Positions 16,750-25,501 of a stretch of 64,000 nucleotides of DNA are shown piece after piece; position 1 is the stretch's first letter, and the number at the start of each line of letters is the position of its first letter. Origin of the DNA: Knufia peltigerae (lineage: Eukaryota; Ascomycota; Eurotiomycetes; Chaetothyriales; Trichomeriaceae). The notes below the pieces were generated by a model. That model did no database searches and was not told the DNA's origin. It saw only the letters and a list, made by a program, of their open reading frames with translations. The DNA is taken from contig JAPDRN010000157.1 in NCBI GenBank assembly GCA_030247855.1, positions 1 through 64,000 on the forward strand. Direction: 5' to 3'. The translations under genes were made by a program, and so were the position numbers.

Positions 16750-17630
16750 AACACGTGCTGAGTGTCATTGGCCGCTGGAGCGCAACGCTCTGCCTGTTCG
16801 CCGTCGCCGTCATCGCGGCCCTGTCCCTGTGGAACCGATACGAAACGCAGCCCTGGACGCGCGATGGCCGGGTACGCGCGGATGTGATCCGGGTGGCGTC
16901 GGACATGGGCGGACTGGTGACCCAGGTACTGGTGCAGGACAACCAGCGGGTGAAGGCCGGACAGCTGCTGCTGGTGCTGGATCAGCCGCGCTACGCCGCC
17001 GCGCTGGAGAAGGCCGATGCCGCAGTGAGCAGCGCGCAGGCCACGCTCACCCTCGCCCGCCGTGAATCGAAACGGGATCTGGCGCTGGGCAACCTGGTCG
17101 CCTCGGAGACACGCGAGCGCAATGCGGCCAAGGTCGATACCGAAGTGGCTGGTCTGGCGCAGGCCCGTGCGGAGCGGCGGGTGGCACTGTTGAACGTGCA
17201 GCGCACCGAAGTGCGCGCCAGCGCCGATGGCACCGTCACCAACCTCGACCTGCACCCGGGCGACTTCCTGCAGCCGGGCGCGCAGGCCTTGGCCCTGATC
17301 GACAGCAGCAGCCTGAGGATCGAGGGCTATTTCGAGGAAACCAAGCTCAACTGCATCAGCGAAGGCGATGCCGCTGTTGCCCGCCTGATGGGCGATGGTC
17401 GCGATGTGCATGGGCGTGTGGAGAGCATCGCCGCGGGTATCGCCGACGACCAGCGATCGAGCACCCACAACCTGCTGCCGTCGGTCGCGTCGACCTATAC
17501 CTGGGTGCGGCTGGCGCAGCGGATACCCGTCCGCATCCGCCTGGATGACGTGGCACCGGATACCCGCCTGATTGTCGGCAGAACCGCCAGCGTAACCATC
17601 ACTCCGCGTGCGCAGGGAGCCTGCAAGTGA
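16746..17630 (+). CDS. HlyD/EmrA-type membrane fusion protein
   Basis: 294 aa. One N-terminal membrane anchor (~residues 10-28), then the first half of the lipoyl/barrel-sandwich domain (GGLVTQVLVQDNQRVKAGQL), a short alpha hairpin (~80-135), the second lipoyl half (VRASADGTVTNLDLHPGDFL) and a C-terminal beta domain. This is the periplasmic adaptor of a tripartite pump, of the AaeA/FuaB size class. It starts in the DUF1656 stop (ATGA) and ends overlapping the outer-membrane gene (GTGA). Confidence 0.92.
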   Translation: MKHVLSVIGRWSATLCLFAVAVIAALSLWNRYETQPWTRDGRVRADVIRVASDMGGLVTQVLVQDNQRVKAGQLLLVLDQPRYAAALEKADAAVSSAQATLTLARRESKRDLALGNLVASETRERNAAKVDTEVAGLAQARAERRVALLNVQRTEVRASADGTVTNLDLHPGDFLQPGAQALALIDSSSLRIEGYFEETKLNCISEGDAAVARLMGDGRDVHGRVESIAAGIADDQRSSTHNLLPSVASTYTWVRLAQRIPVRIRLDDVAPDTRLIVGRTASVTITPRAQGACK

Positions 17631-19069
17631 TCGGCAACGCATCACGTGTGGGTGTGCTCGCCTGTGCACTGTCGCTGGCCGGCTGCGTGTCCGGCCCCGA
17701 CTACACACTTCCGGCCAACGCGGTCGCCGCCGCCCCGGCAGCTCGCCGCGCATTCGTATCGAGCCACCAGGCGGCCTACGCACAGGCCGAGCTGCCGGAC
17801 CGCTGGTGGCAGCTGTATGACGATCCACGGCTCGATGCCTACGTCAGCGAAGCGCTGCAGGCCAACACCGACCTGCGCGCGGCCGACGCCAACCTGCGCC
17901 GCGCCACGGCGCTGGTGCTGCAGGCCCGGGCCGAGGGCTCGGTAGGCACCGACGCCGACACATCGGCCACGCTGGCCCGCGCCGGGGGATACACCTCGCC
18001 TTCCTCGCCACCGCAGGTGTACGCGCTCGGCATCCACCTGTCCTACCCGCTGGATCTGGCCGGTGGCATCCGCCGCGGTATTGAAGCCGCCAGCGCGGAT
18101 GCAGAGGCCGTCGCTGCAGCGCGCGACCAGGTGCGGGTGGTTGTCGCTGCTGCCGTCACCCGCGCGTATGTCGGCATCTGTTCGACCAACCTCACCCTGG
18201 CGGCGACGCAGCGTGTGCTCGATACGCAGCGCGCCACGTTGGACGCCACCACCCGCTTGGCCAACGGCGGACGCGGAACCGAATTCGACGTGAGCCGGGC
18301 GCGCGCGGCGGTCAACCGCAGCGCGGCGGCGGTGCCGCATCTGGTTGCCGAGCGGCAGGCAGCCCTGTTCGAACTGGCAGCGCTGATGGGCCGACTACCA
18401 GCGGACTACCCGCAGGGCGTCGCCAACTGCCAACAACCGCCGCGCCTGCAGCAGCTGATTCCTGTCGGCGATGGCAGCCAACTGATCCAGCGTCGCCCGG
18501 ATATCCGTGCGGCGGAGCGCAGCCTGGCGGCCGCCACTGCGATGATCGGCGTGGAAACGGCGGCGCTGTATCCACAGGTGAGCATCGGCGCGTCCGCTGG
18601 CATGGCAGGTTCATTCAAGAAGCTGCTGGGCAGCGACAGCATCGGCGCGTCCATCGGACCGCTGCTGTCATGGCGCTGGCCGAACCGCCACGTAACCCAC
18701 GCACGGATCGACGCTGCCGGGGCCAACGCCGATGCTGCGCTGGCATCGTTCGATGGCGCGGTGCTGGATGCGTTGCGGCAGACCGAAACCGCGCTGTCGG
18801 CGTATGCACAGGAGATCGAGCGCGAGCACAGCCTTGCCCTGGCCCGCGACGACGCGGCACGTGCGAGCGACCAGGCCGGGCAGTTGTACCGTTTCGGCAG
18901 GATCGGCTTCCTCGATGTGCTGTCTGCCGAGGCCGCGCTGGCCGATGCAGAATCCGCGCTCGCAGCGTCGCGTGCGCAGCGGGTGGATCGACAGGTGGAT
19001 CTCTTCCTGGCGCTGGGTGGGGGTTGGGCCGGTTCCGGGCACGAGGGGCGGCCAAGCGTTGTTCCGTAA
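17627..19069 (+). CDS. NodT-family outer-membrane efflux lipoprotein
   Basis: 480 aa, starting with GTG that overlaps the adaptor stop. Signal with lipobox LAGC, then VSGPDYTLP, the usual opening of RND/MFS outer-membrane factors. WWQLYDDPRLDAYVSEALQA and RRPDIRAAERSLAAATAMIG are the characteristic OEP motifs of the two TolC-like halves. It completes the efflux operon as the outer-membrane channel. Confidence 0.93.
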   Translation: MIGNASRVGVLACALSLAGCVSGPDYTLPANAVAAAPAARRAFVSSHQAAYAQAELPDRWWQLYDDPRLDAYVSEALQANTDLRAADANLRRATALVLQARAEGSVGTDADTSATLARAGGYTSPSSPPQVYALGIHLSYPLDLAGGIRRGIEAASADAEAVAAARDQVRVVVAAAVTRAYVGICSTNLTLAATQRVLDTQRATLDATTRLANGGRGTEFDVSRARAAVNRSAAAVPHLVAERQAALFELAALMGRLPADYPQGVANCQQPPRLQQLIPVGDGSQLIQRRPDIRAAERSLAAATAMIGVETAALYPQVSIGASAGMAGSFKKLLGSDSIGASIGPLLSWRWPNRHVTHARIDAAGANADAALASFDGAVLDALRQTETALSAYAQEIEREHSLALARDDAARASDQAGQLYRFGRIGFLDVLSAEAALADAESALAASRAQRVDRQVDLFLALGGGWAGSGHEGRPSVVP

Positions 19070-19192
19070 CGCTGCCCATCATGAAAGGATGCGAGCTTCG
19101 CGATGATTTCGACATCTCCGTATCCAGCATTGAAAACGTGCCAGCCGCCACTCCGCCCTTGGTGAGGCTGCTCGCTGAGGATCCCGTTCAAC

Positions 19193-19544
19193 ATGCAGAT
19201 CGCACCGGAAACCCTTGCACGCGTCAAGGAAAGTCATCAACACATGGGGTGACCCGGCCGCTCTCGCCGCCTTCGCGCTGAGGCGAGAGGGATGTGTTGA
19301 TTCGAACGGAGGCTTCGGCGTCGTCCATCCCGGCGACCTGGATGAGTATCAGCGCGAAGTGGAAGGGCTGTTCATCCCCGACGGCCAGGTCGAGCTTTAC
19401 GGCTTCTGGGGGCCGGCGCACGGCGGCTACGAGTTTCCTGTGAGCGAGAAACTGTACCTCGCCATTCTTGCCGACCACCTGCAGTCGCTTGGGCTGGTCG
19501 ACGAAGCCGACCGCCTTCGCGCGCAGGCCGAAGGCACCGCCTGA
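19193..19544 (+). pseudogene. small unknown gene broken by an apparent frameshift
   Basis: The ATG at 19193 opens MQIAPETLARVKESHQHMG and meets TGA at 19250-19252, directly after a run of four Gs (19246-19249). In the next frame a clean 97-residue tail follows (DPAALAAFALRREG... to AEGTA, stop at 19544), with a protein-like YGFWGPAHGGYEFPVSEKLY block. The two parts join sensibly if the G run were one base shorter, so this is a recent frameshift or a sequencing error. The tail could otherwise be read from a TTG at 19215. No family recognised. Confidence 0.6.
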
Positions 19545-19564
19545 TCCTGGCGCCGGCCGCAGCA

Positions 19565-19587
19565 GCCGGGCATGGGCCCGGCGCTAC
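19565..19587 (-). repeat. SMAG-type palindrome
   Basis: On the minus strand a GTAG head followed by CGCCGGGCCCATGCCCGGC. It lies between the convergent frameshifted gene and the M14 peptidase gene and could act as a bidirectional hairpin terminator. Confidence 0.7.
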
Positions 19588-19597
19588 GACTCAGCCT

Positions 19598-20515
19598 TCA
19601 ATTGGCCAGGGCGAAATCCAACCCCGCACACACCGCCGCCACCTGGGCGTCGTTGCATTCCTGCGGGTTGGTGCGCGGGCTGTCCGGGTACACCTCAGTG
19701 GTGGTGGCATACAGCGCCTCGGTGAAGCCGGCACATGCACCGATGGAACGCGACTCGCCCCACACCACGCCCGGCGACTGCAGCGGCATGCCCACCAGAT
19801 TGCCCTCGGCGTCGGCAGGGGCAATGTGGGTAATCGGGGCCACGGCGGCGATCAACGCCTTCTGGAATTCGTGCTGCGGGTCTTCGCTGTTGCCGATCAC
19901 ATAGAAGCCATCGGGGATGGTGTCGCGCTCGAACGGCTTGCCGTCGCGGGCGCAACGGGCCGGGTCGAACTCGTGCAGGTCGCTGTCGGTGGTCTCGTGC
20001 AGGTCCAGGTGGACCCGGATGCTGGCCTTGCGCTCGGCCACCCAGCGCATCAGCGAGGCGGCTTCTTCGATCAGGCCGCCGTCACGGAAACTACGGTTGG
20101 GGTCGATGGCATTGGGATTCCAGCGCTGGATGCGCTCGTAGCCCCACGGGCTCACGCACGGGGCCACGATCAGGTTGAAGCGGCCCAGGTAACGCTCGGC
20201 GTGCTGTTCCAGGAACTGCAGGGCGCCATGCACGCCGCTGGTTTCGTAGCCATGCACGCCGCCGGTGACCAGCGCAGTGGGCAGGGCCGGGTTCCAGTCG
20301 TGGTTCACCACCGCAAACAGCGGGTAGTGGTCCGGGGCGTAGTCAAACTGGCCGTACTGGACCACGTCGAAGCGCTCGTCCAGTCGTTCCAGCGCGGCCA
20401 CCACGTCTTCGTGGTAGCTGCGCTGCCGCTGCTGGCGGGCCCGCCACTGCGCTCGTTCGGCGTCGCCCCAGGGCTGTCCGGGGGTGCCGATCGGGTAGAA
20501 CTGCGCAACGGTCAT
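19598..20515 (-). CDS. M14-family zinc carboxypeptidase-like protein
   Basis: 305 aa, no signal peptide. Zinc site: GGVHGYETSG (His and Glu of HxxE) and HLDLHETTD (third ligand); the probable catalytic Glu is in YATTTEVYPDS near the C-terminus. PWGYERIQRWNPNAIDPNRS is the M14 substrate-binding block with the Asn-Arg pair. Members of this DUF2817/AstE-like branch cut C-terminal residues or acyl-amino acids; the substrate is unknown. ATG at 20515 has TGGAG 7 nt upstream; the longer frame above it is unsupported. Divergent from the motor operon. Confidence 0.85.
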   Translation of the reverse strand: MTVAQFYPIGTPGQPWGDAERAQWRARQQRQRSYHEDVVAALERLDERFDVVQYGQFDYAPDHYPLFAVVNHDWNPALPTALVTGGVHGYETSGVHGALQFLEQHAERYLGRFNLIVAPCVSPWGYERIQRWNPNAIDPNRSFRDGGLIEEAASLMRWVAERKASIRVHLDLHETTDSDLHEFDPARCARDGKPFERDTIPDGFYVIGNSEDPQHEFQKALIAAVAPITHIAPADAEGNLVGMPLQSPGVVWGESRSIGACAGFTEALYATTTEVYPDSPRTNPQECNDAQVAAVCAGLDFALAN

Positions 20516-20659
20516 CTCAAGCTCCAGAAGTCGGGGTGCGGTGGTACAGCCGACCATTTTAAGCCCTGTGGCCCGATCGTTGCTGCCCCTCCGCCCCGCC
20601 TTCATACGGCCGCCCTCATCTGGTTGTAAAATCAATGGTTTTTGGCCCCCACCCCCTTG

Positions 20660-21313
20660 ATGGCGAACGCAGCGCAGCCGGTCCTGGGTGGACCGGACTT
20701 CCTCCGTCTGCTCGCCCGTCTCAGCGACGGCGCGATGCCGGCCTCCAGTCCCGCCCTGACCGATCGCCTCGGCCAGTGGGTGGACTGGAGCCGTGCCGTG
20801 GCCCTTGCAGGGGCGCTGGATGGCCGTTTGGCTGAACCGGCCGAGGCCGCCGAAGCGCTGGATGATCTGCTGGCCGACTGCGCACAGGCCGAAGCGAGCC
20901 TGTTGGCCTCGCTGAGCGAGGACGCCGAGGCCGAGCGCCTGCTGGACCTGGCCGAGGCCGCTGCGGCACCCAACTTCGCTTCGCTGCGGCAGCGCTACCG
21001 CGTGCTGCAGCAGGCCATCCAGACCGCCACCGGTCGCTTGCGCGGCCGCCTGCGCGACCAGCTGGTGCTGGCATCACCGGAGCTGGCGCGGCTGGCCGAG
21101 GTCGATGCGGTGATGGAACAGACCTTGAGCCCGCGCGAGCACAGCCTGCTTGCCACCGCCCCAGCGGTGCTGGGTGCCCGATTCGAACGCGTGCATGGCC
21201 AGCCCGGCTGGCGCGCGTCCTTCCGCCACGACATGCGCACGCTGCTGCTCGCCGAGCTGCAACTGCGCTTCCACCCGATCCAGGGGCTGCTTGCCGCCCT
21301 GCGCTCACACTGA
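20660..21313 (+). CDS. DUF3348 protein, first gene of the motor operon
   Basis: 217 aa, soluble and Ala/Leu-rich with long predicted helices (ALTDRLGQWVDWSRAVALAG; YRVLQQAIQTATGRLRGRLR) and a conserved end (RASFRHDMRTLLLAELQLRF, then HPIQGLLAAL). I assign DUF3348 by its place: DUF3348, DUF802, OmpA, DUF2894 is a recurring order in xanthomonads and Burkholderia. ATG 20660 has no clear ribosome site; an in-frame TTG at 20642 is an alternative. A role as cytoplasmic regulator or hub of the stator is inference. Confidence 0.75.
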   Translation: MANAAQPVLGGPDFLRLLARLSDGAMPASSPALTDRLGQWVDWSRAVALAGALDGRLAEPAEAAEALDDLLADCAQAEASLLASLSEDAEAERLLDLAEAAAAPNFASLRQRYRVLQQAIQTATGRLRGRLRDQLVLASPELARLAEVDAVMEQTLSPREHSLLATAPAVLGARFERVHGQPGWRASFRHDMRTLLLAELQLRFHPIQGLLAALRSH

Positions 21314-21323
21314 CCGGAACACC

Positions 21324-23588
21324 ATGTCCAGAACTGTTTTCCACGTCCTTGTTTTCCTTGCTGGCCTGCTGGCCGTGTGCTGGATCGGTGTCGGCTATGT
21401 TTCGGTGCACCCGTTGGGTGCGGCCGTGGCAGCGATCATTGCGGCCTGCTACACCGCCGGTGGCGTGGAGCTTTACCGCTACCGGCAGGCCAGCAATGGC
21501 CTGCGCGCCGCGCTGAATGACGTTTCGCTGGCCCAGGACAGCCTGGCGCCGTGGCTGGAGCGTGTGCCGCTGGGCCTGCGCAATGCCGTGCGCCTGCGCG
21601 TGGAAGGCGAGCGCACCGCCCTGCCCTCGCCGGTGCTGACCCCCTATCTGGTGGGCCTGCTGGTGCTGCTGGGCATGCTCGGCACGCTGCTGGGCATGAT
21701 GGACACCCTGCGCGGCACGGGCCTGGCCCTGCAGAGCGCCACCGACATGGCGGCCATCCGCGGCTCGCTGGCCTCGCCGGTACAGGGGCTGGCGGTGGCG
21801 TTCGGCACGTCCATCGCCGGTGTCGCCAGTTCGGCCATGCTTGGCCTGTTGTCGGCGCTGCTGCGCCGCGACCGCCTGCAGGTGGTGCAGCAGCTGGACC
21901 GCGCCATCGCCACTGACCTGCATCCGTATTCGCAAGCCTGGCAGCGCGCCGAGTCGCTGCGCCTGCTGCAGTCGCAGTCCGCTGCGCTGCCTGCGCTGGT
22001 CGATCGCCTGCAGGTGATGACCAGCACCTTCGAACAGCACAGCGCGGCCGCCAATGAGCGCCTGCTGGCCGGTCAGGCCGAATTCCTGACGCAGAGCCAG
22101 GCGTTGCAGGAACGCCTGGCCACCTCGCTGCAACAGTCGCTGCGCGAAGGTGCCGAAGCCAGTGCCGCTGCCATTGGGGGCGCGCTGCAACCGATGGCCG
22201 AAACCACCCTGGCTGGTCTGGCCAGCCACGGCCAGGCGCTGCATTCACGCGTCGAACAAGCGGTGCAGCAGCAGTTGAACGGCCTGACAGAGGGCTTCGA
22301 GCGCAGCCGGTTGGCCACCGAGGCCAGCTGGGCCAAAGTCGTGGCCGAACAGACCGGCGCGCAGCAGGCACTGGTGTCTGAACTACGCCAGCATCTGCAG
22401 GACTTCAGCGAGGGCCAGAGCGCGCAGGGTGAAGCCCTGGTGGTGCGCATCGGCGAGCGCCTGCAGGCCGACGCCAGCGGCAACGCCGACGCCTGGCGCG
22501 CCGCCGCCGAACAGCAGCATGCGTTGAACAGTGAACTGGTCGAGCGTCAGCAGCAGGCACTGCAGCGTGCCAGCAGCCATCTGGACGAACGTGCGCAGAC
22601 GCTGCTGCAGGCGATGGATGAGCGTCACGCCGCCGGCCAGTCGCTGCTACAGGAACACGAGCAACAGCGCCTGCAGGATTGGCAGGCCGCACAGGCCGCC
22701 ACCGCCACGGCGCATGCCGAGCTGCAGGCGGGCCTGGATGCACGCGAACAGCAACGCCAGCTGCGTTGGGACGCGGTGAGTACCGAGCTGCAGCAGGCGC
22801 ATGCCGCATTGCAGGCTCAGCTGGTGGCCGCTGACGAACAGCGCCTGCAGCGCTGGAGCGACGCTCTGCAGAACGTTTCGACCGACTTGGCCGCGCGCCT
22901 GCAGGCCGATGGCGAACGCTTGTCCACGCAGCAGCAACAGGTGTGCGACACGCTGGCGCAGACCGCGCAGCAGATCGGCGAGAACGGCCGTGCACAGGCC
23001 AGCGCCACGCTGGCCGAAGTGTCCACTCTGCTGCAGACCGCAGCCGAGGCGCCGAAGGCCGCGGCCGAGGTCATCAACGAACTGCGCAGCACCCTGTCCG
23101 AAAGCCTGGTGCGCGACAACGCGATGCTGGAGGAGCGTGGCCACCTGCTGGCCACCGTGCAGACCCTGCTGGAGGCGATCAACCACGCCTCGCACGAGCA
23201 GCGCACGGCCGTGGACGCGCTGGTCGGTGGTTCGGCTGAACTGCTGGAACGCGTCGGCAACCGATTCACCGACCACATCGCCGCCGAGACCGGCAAGCTC
23301 GATGGCATCGCCACCCTGCTCAACGGCAGTGCCGGTGAGGTGGGTCAGCTGGCCGGCACCTTCGGGTCTGCGGTCGAACAGTTCGGCACCGCCTCGGCGG
23401 AGCTGTCGGGACGCCTGGAGCAGATCGGCGGTGCGTTGGATGCCTCGCTGGCGCGCAGCGATGAGCAGCTGGCGTACTACGTGGCACAGGCGCGCGAGGT
23501 GGTCGACCTCAGCCTGCTGTCGCAGAAACAGGTGATGGAAGAACTGCAGCAGCTGGCCGCGCGCCACGGCAAGGCCGGCAGCGCATGA
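21324..23588 (+). CDS. DUF802 protein: MotA/ExbB-like membrane head with long coiled-coil tail
   Basis: 754 aa. Membrane segments at about residues 5-27, 31-48, 105-126 and 152-178. The last two (LVGLLVLLGMLGTLLGMMDT; SPVQGLAVAFGTSIAGVASS) have the small-residue pattern of the MotA/TolQ/ExbB pore helices. From ~185 to the end there are about 570 residues of Ala/Gln/Glu/Leu/Arg-rich coiled coil with very few prolines (ERLATSLQQSLREGAEASAA, QMEELQQ-type heptads). Head plus long cytoplasmic tail is the plan of ZorA, the motor protein of Zorya. The next gene overlaps its stop and encodes a MotB-like partner. DUF802 has no established function that I know of. Confidence 0.85.
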   Translation: MSRTVFHVLVFLAGLLAVCWIGVGYVSVHPLGAAVAAIIAACYTAGGVELYRYRQASNGLRAALNDVSLAQDSLAPWLERVPLGLRNAVRLRVEGERTALPSPVLTPYLVGLLVLLGMLGTLLGMMDTLRGTGLALQSATDMAAIRGSLASPVQGLAVAFGTSIAGVASSAMLGLLSALLRRDRLQVVQQLDRAIATDLHPYSQAWQRAESLRLLQSQSAALPALVDRLQVMTSTFEQHSAAANERLLAGQAEFLTQSQALQERLATSLQQSLREGAEASAAAIGGALQPMAETTLAGLASHGQALHSRVEQAVQQQLNGLTEGFERSRLATEASWAKVVAEQTGAQQALVSELRQHLQDFSEGQSAQGEALVVRIGERLQADASGNADAWRAAAEQQHALNSELVERQQQALQRASSHLDERAQTLLQAMDERHAAGQSLLQEHEQQRLQDWQAAQAATATAHAELQAGLDAREQQRQLRWDAVSTELQQAHAALQAQLVAADEQRLQRWSDALQNVSTDLAARLQADGERLSTQQQQVCDTLAQTAQQIGENGRAQASATLAEVSTLLQTAAEAPKAAAEVINELRSTLSESLVRDNAMLEERGHLLATVQTLLEAINHASHEQRTAVDALVGGSAELLERVGNRFTDHIAAETGKLDGIATLLNGSAGEVGQLAGTFGSAVEQFGTASAELSGRLEQIGGALDASLARSDEQLAYYVAQAREVVDLSLLSQKQVMEELQQLAARHGKAGSA

Positions 23589-24244
23589 GCGACGAGCTGG
23601 AGGTCGATGGCGGCTCGCACGCCCCGATCTGGGCGGCATTCGGCGATCTGATGTCGGTGCTGCTGGGCGCGTTCGTGCTGATCCTGGTCGGCGTGGTTGC
23701 GGTGCAGCTGGAGCTGTCGCAGCGCCTGGACCAGGAGGTCAAGCAGCGCCAGGCTGAGGCCAAGCGCCTGCAGACGCTGGAACAGGCGTTGGCTGGCCCG
23801 CTCGCGGCCGGCCGGGTGACGCTGGTGGATGGCCGCATCGGCATCAGCGGCAACGTGTTGTTCGCGCTGAACTCTGACCAGCTGCAGCCGGAAGGCCAGG
23901 AGCTGCTGCGCAGCCTTGCTGCGCCGCTGGCGGCGTATCTGGGTTCGCGCGAGGAAATCCTGATGGTCAGCGGCTTCACCGATGACGCGCCAGTGCGCGA
24001 GGGCAACCGCCGCTTCGCCGACAACTGGGAGCTGTCCGCGCAGCGCTCGCTGACGGTGACCCGTACCCTGATCGCCGACGGCGTACCGGCCGATGCGGTG
24101 TTCGCCGCAGCGTTCGGCAGCGAGCAGCCGGTCAGCTCGAATGCCAACGAAGATGGCCGCGCGCGCAACCGCCGCGTTGAGATCGCGCCGATTCCCAAGC
24201 CGAAGGCTGCTGCGCCGGGCGAGAAGATCGGCAATGGCAACTGA
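23585..24244 (+). CDS. MotB/ZorB-like OmpA-domain protein
   Basis: 219 aa. One membrane helix near the N-terminus, IWAAFGDLMSVLLGAFVLIL, with an Asp (residue 21) at the cytoplasmic end, just where MotB and ZorB carry their ion-binding Asp. A short coiled linker (~43-72) leads to an OmpA-like peptidoglycan-binding domain (~85-202): VLFALNSDQLQPEG, VSGFTDDAPV, ELSAQRSLTVTRTLIADGV and NEDGRARNRRVEI. Starts inside the DUF802 stop (ATGA). It should be the wall-anchored plug of a stator formed with the DUF802 protein. Confidence 0.9.
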   Translation: MSDELEVDGGSHAPIWAAFGDLMSVLLGAFVLILVGVVAVQLELSQRLDQEVKQRQAEAKRLQTLEQALAGPLAAGRVTLVDGRIGISGNVLFALNSDQLQPEGQELLRSLAAPLAAYLGSREEILMVSGFTDDAPVREGNRRFADNWELSAQRSLTVTRTLIADGVPADAVFAAAFGSEQPVSSNANEDGRARNRRVEIAPIPKPKAAAPGEKIGNGN

Positions 24245-24611
24245 GCCCTCGCCTTTGGAGGGATTGCGTGCCCTGGTGCGCGATCTGGATGCCGGCTCGC
24301 GCGCGCTGCCGCACTACCCGCAGGTGCCGATGCTGGACGACGTGCGCCGCGAGTGGTCTGAACTGCGCAGCGAGCTACAGGTGCGCCGCTCGCTGCGCAC
24401 CGAAGCCCCGGCCGACGGCGGCCCACTGAACTCGGCAGTGCTGGTGCAGCGCATGCTGGACACGATGCAGGCAACCAGCCCCGGGTATCTGCGCCACTTC
24501 ATCGACTATGTAGACACGCTGTCGTGGCTGCAGGCGTTGCAGGATGGTGCAGCCAGCGTTGCGGATACCGCAAAGCCGAAACGCACACGCAAGCCACGCA
24601 AGGCGGATTGA
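24234..24611 (+). CDS. DUF2894 protein, last gene of the motor operon
   Basis: 125 aa, soluble. GLRALVRDLDAGSRALPHYP, then LNSAVLVQRMLDTMQATSPG and LRHFIDYVDTLSWLQAL, followed by a very basic tail (KPKRTRKPRKAD). The ATG at 24234 lies inside the OmpA gene, overlapping it by 11 nt, so expression is coupled. The basic tail could contact nucleic acid or membrane lipids. Function unknown; family assigned from sequence memory and operon position. Confidence 0.75.
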   Translation: MATEPSPLEGLRALVRDLDAGSRALPHYPQVPMLDDVRREWSELRSELQVRRSLRTEAPADGGPLNSAVLVQRMLDTMQATSPGYLRHFIDYVDTLSWLQALQDGAASVADTAKPKRTRKPRKAD

Positions 24612-24674
24612 GCGCGCGTTGACGCCGACCTCGATCGGCACTTCTGGACACGGCAATCTCGATCCGCGCTTCTG

Positions 24675-24698
24675 GTAGATGCCAACCTTGGTTGGCGC
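24675..24698 (+). repeat. SMAG-type palindrome
   Basis: GTAGATGCCAACCTTGGTTG followed by GCGC: GTAG head and GCCAACC/GGTTGGC stem. It faces a copy with nearly the same stem at 25389-25411 in opposite orientation, so the pair brackets the SUKH gene. Confidence 0.7.
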
Positions 24699-24800
24699 TT
24701 TTCGCTTCCCAACCGCGCTGCTGTCCAATCGACGCCGAGTGCCAACCACGTCATTGATTGGCTGCCTTGGCCTGTATGGACTACCTTGCATTGACGTCGA

Positions 24801-25328
24801 ATGGAGAATCCAGCCAATGTCTGGCTGCCTGCCTCCCTCGCCCGCGAGCTCCAACCTCTGCAGATGCAGCCTTCAGCTGAAACCAGACTTCTTAAACTCC
24901 GCGCGAACCTCAACGAAGCCGAGATGTACCTTGGCCCTCCACTTGGACGTTCTGGCATCGAAGCACTTCAAAGCTCGGCGCGTTCTACGCTAGGCACCGC
25001 CCTGCCAGAGTCCTATCTGGACTTCCTTTCAAGCCACGACGGTCTGGTAGCAGAGGGAGTCTTCCTTTACTCGAGCATTCCACGCCCTTATTCCGGTGGC
25101 GGGACAGCCCTCGCGCTGGTGGAAATGAATCTCCTCGCACGCGACGCGGGATTCATGGACGGCTTTATAGAGCTCGGAGAGAGCGATATGGATTGCTACG
25201 TCTTCGAATCAGGAACCGATCGGTACCAGGTCCGCGACAAAGTAGCGTTCGATAACGTATATGAGGAGTTCGTCTCCTTCGACGGACTTCTCTCCCACAT
25301 ACTCGATTTGATCGAACAGCACTGTTGA
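24801..25328 (+). CDS. SUKH-superfamily (YrhA/SMI1-KNR4-like) protein
   Basis: 175 aa, soluble. The block LPESYLDFLSSHDGLVAEGV followed by FLYSS is the SUKH hallmark, and LLARDAGFMDGFIELGESDM to FVSFDGLLSHILDLI follows the YrhA-type order. SUKH proteins are often immunity proteins against contact-delivered nuclease or deaminase toxins; no toxin gene is adjacent, so this would be an orphan. The start is not secure: ATG 24801 lacks a clear ribosome site. Base composition is less GC-rich than its neighbours. Confidence 0.7.
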   Translation: MENPANVWLPASLARELQPLQMQPSAETRLLKLRANLNEAEMYLGPPLGRSGIEALQSSARSTLGTALPESYLDFLSSHDGLVAEGVFLYSSIPRPYSGGGTALALVEMNLLARDAGFMDGFIELGESDMDCYVFESGTDRYQVRDKVAFDNVYEEFVSFDGLLSHILDLIEQHC

Positions 25329-25388
25329 CGGCAACCTGGGCTGGAGCTATTCCAACAGAGGGGCGCTGCATCCATTCGACGCCGCGCA

Positions 25389-25411
25389 TGCCAACTAAGG
25401 TTGGCATCTAC
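25389..25411 (-). repeat. SMAG-type palindrome
   Basis: Minus-strand GTAG head with stem GATGCCAACCTTAGTTGGCA. Inverted relative to the copy at 24675. The rest of 25329-25634 holds no gene. Confidence 0.7.
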
Positions 25412-25483
25412 CACAGCAGTACGCCGGCCGTTTGACGTGCAAAGCAACACCGCCACGCGGGCCAGTCACCGACGCAGATGAAC

Positions 25484-25501
25484 ATGTCACCAGACAGTCA
25501 T
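25484..25501 (+). promoter_or_regulatory. candidate Pho box
   Basis: ATGTCACCAGACAGTCAT: two 7-mers related to CTGTCAT (ATGTCAC and CAGTCAT) separated by 4 nt, the layout of a PhoB site. It lies 134 nt before the TonB receptor that precedes a phytase-type gene, so phosphate control would make sense. Each half matches the E. coli consensus at only 5 of 7 positions. Confidence 0.35.

Noticed and set aside
20660..24611. A genuine Zorya defence system
   Set aside because: Only the ZorA/ZorB-like parts are present; no ZorC, helicase ZorD or nuclease ZorE is found nearby, so only the motor likeness is claimed.
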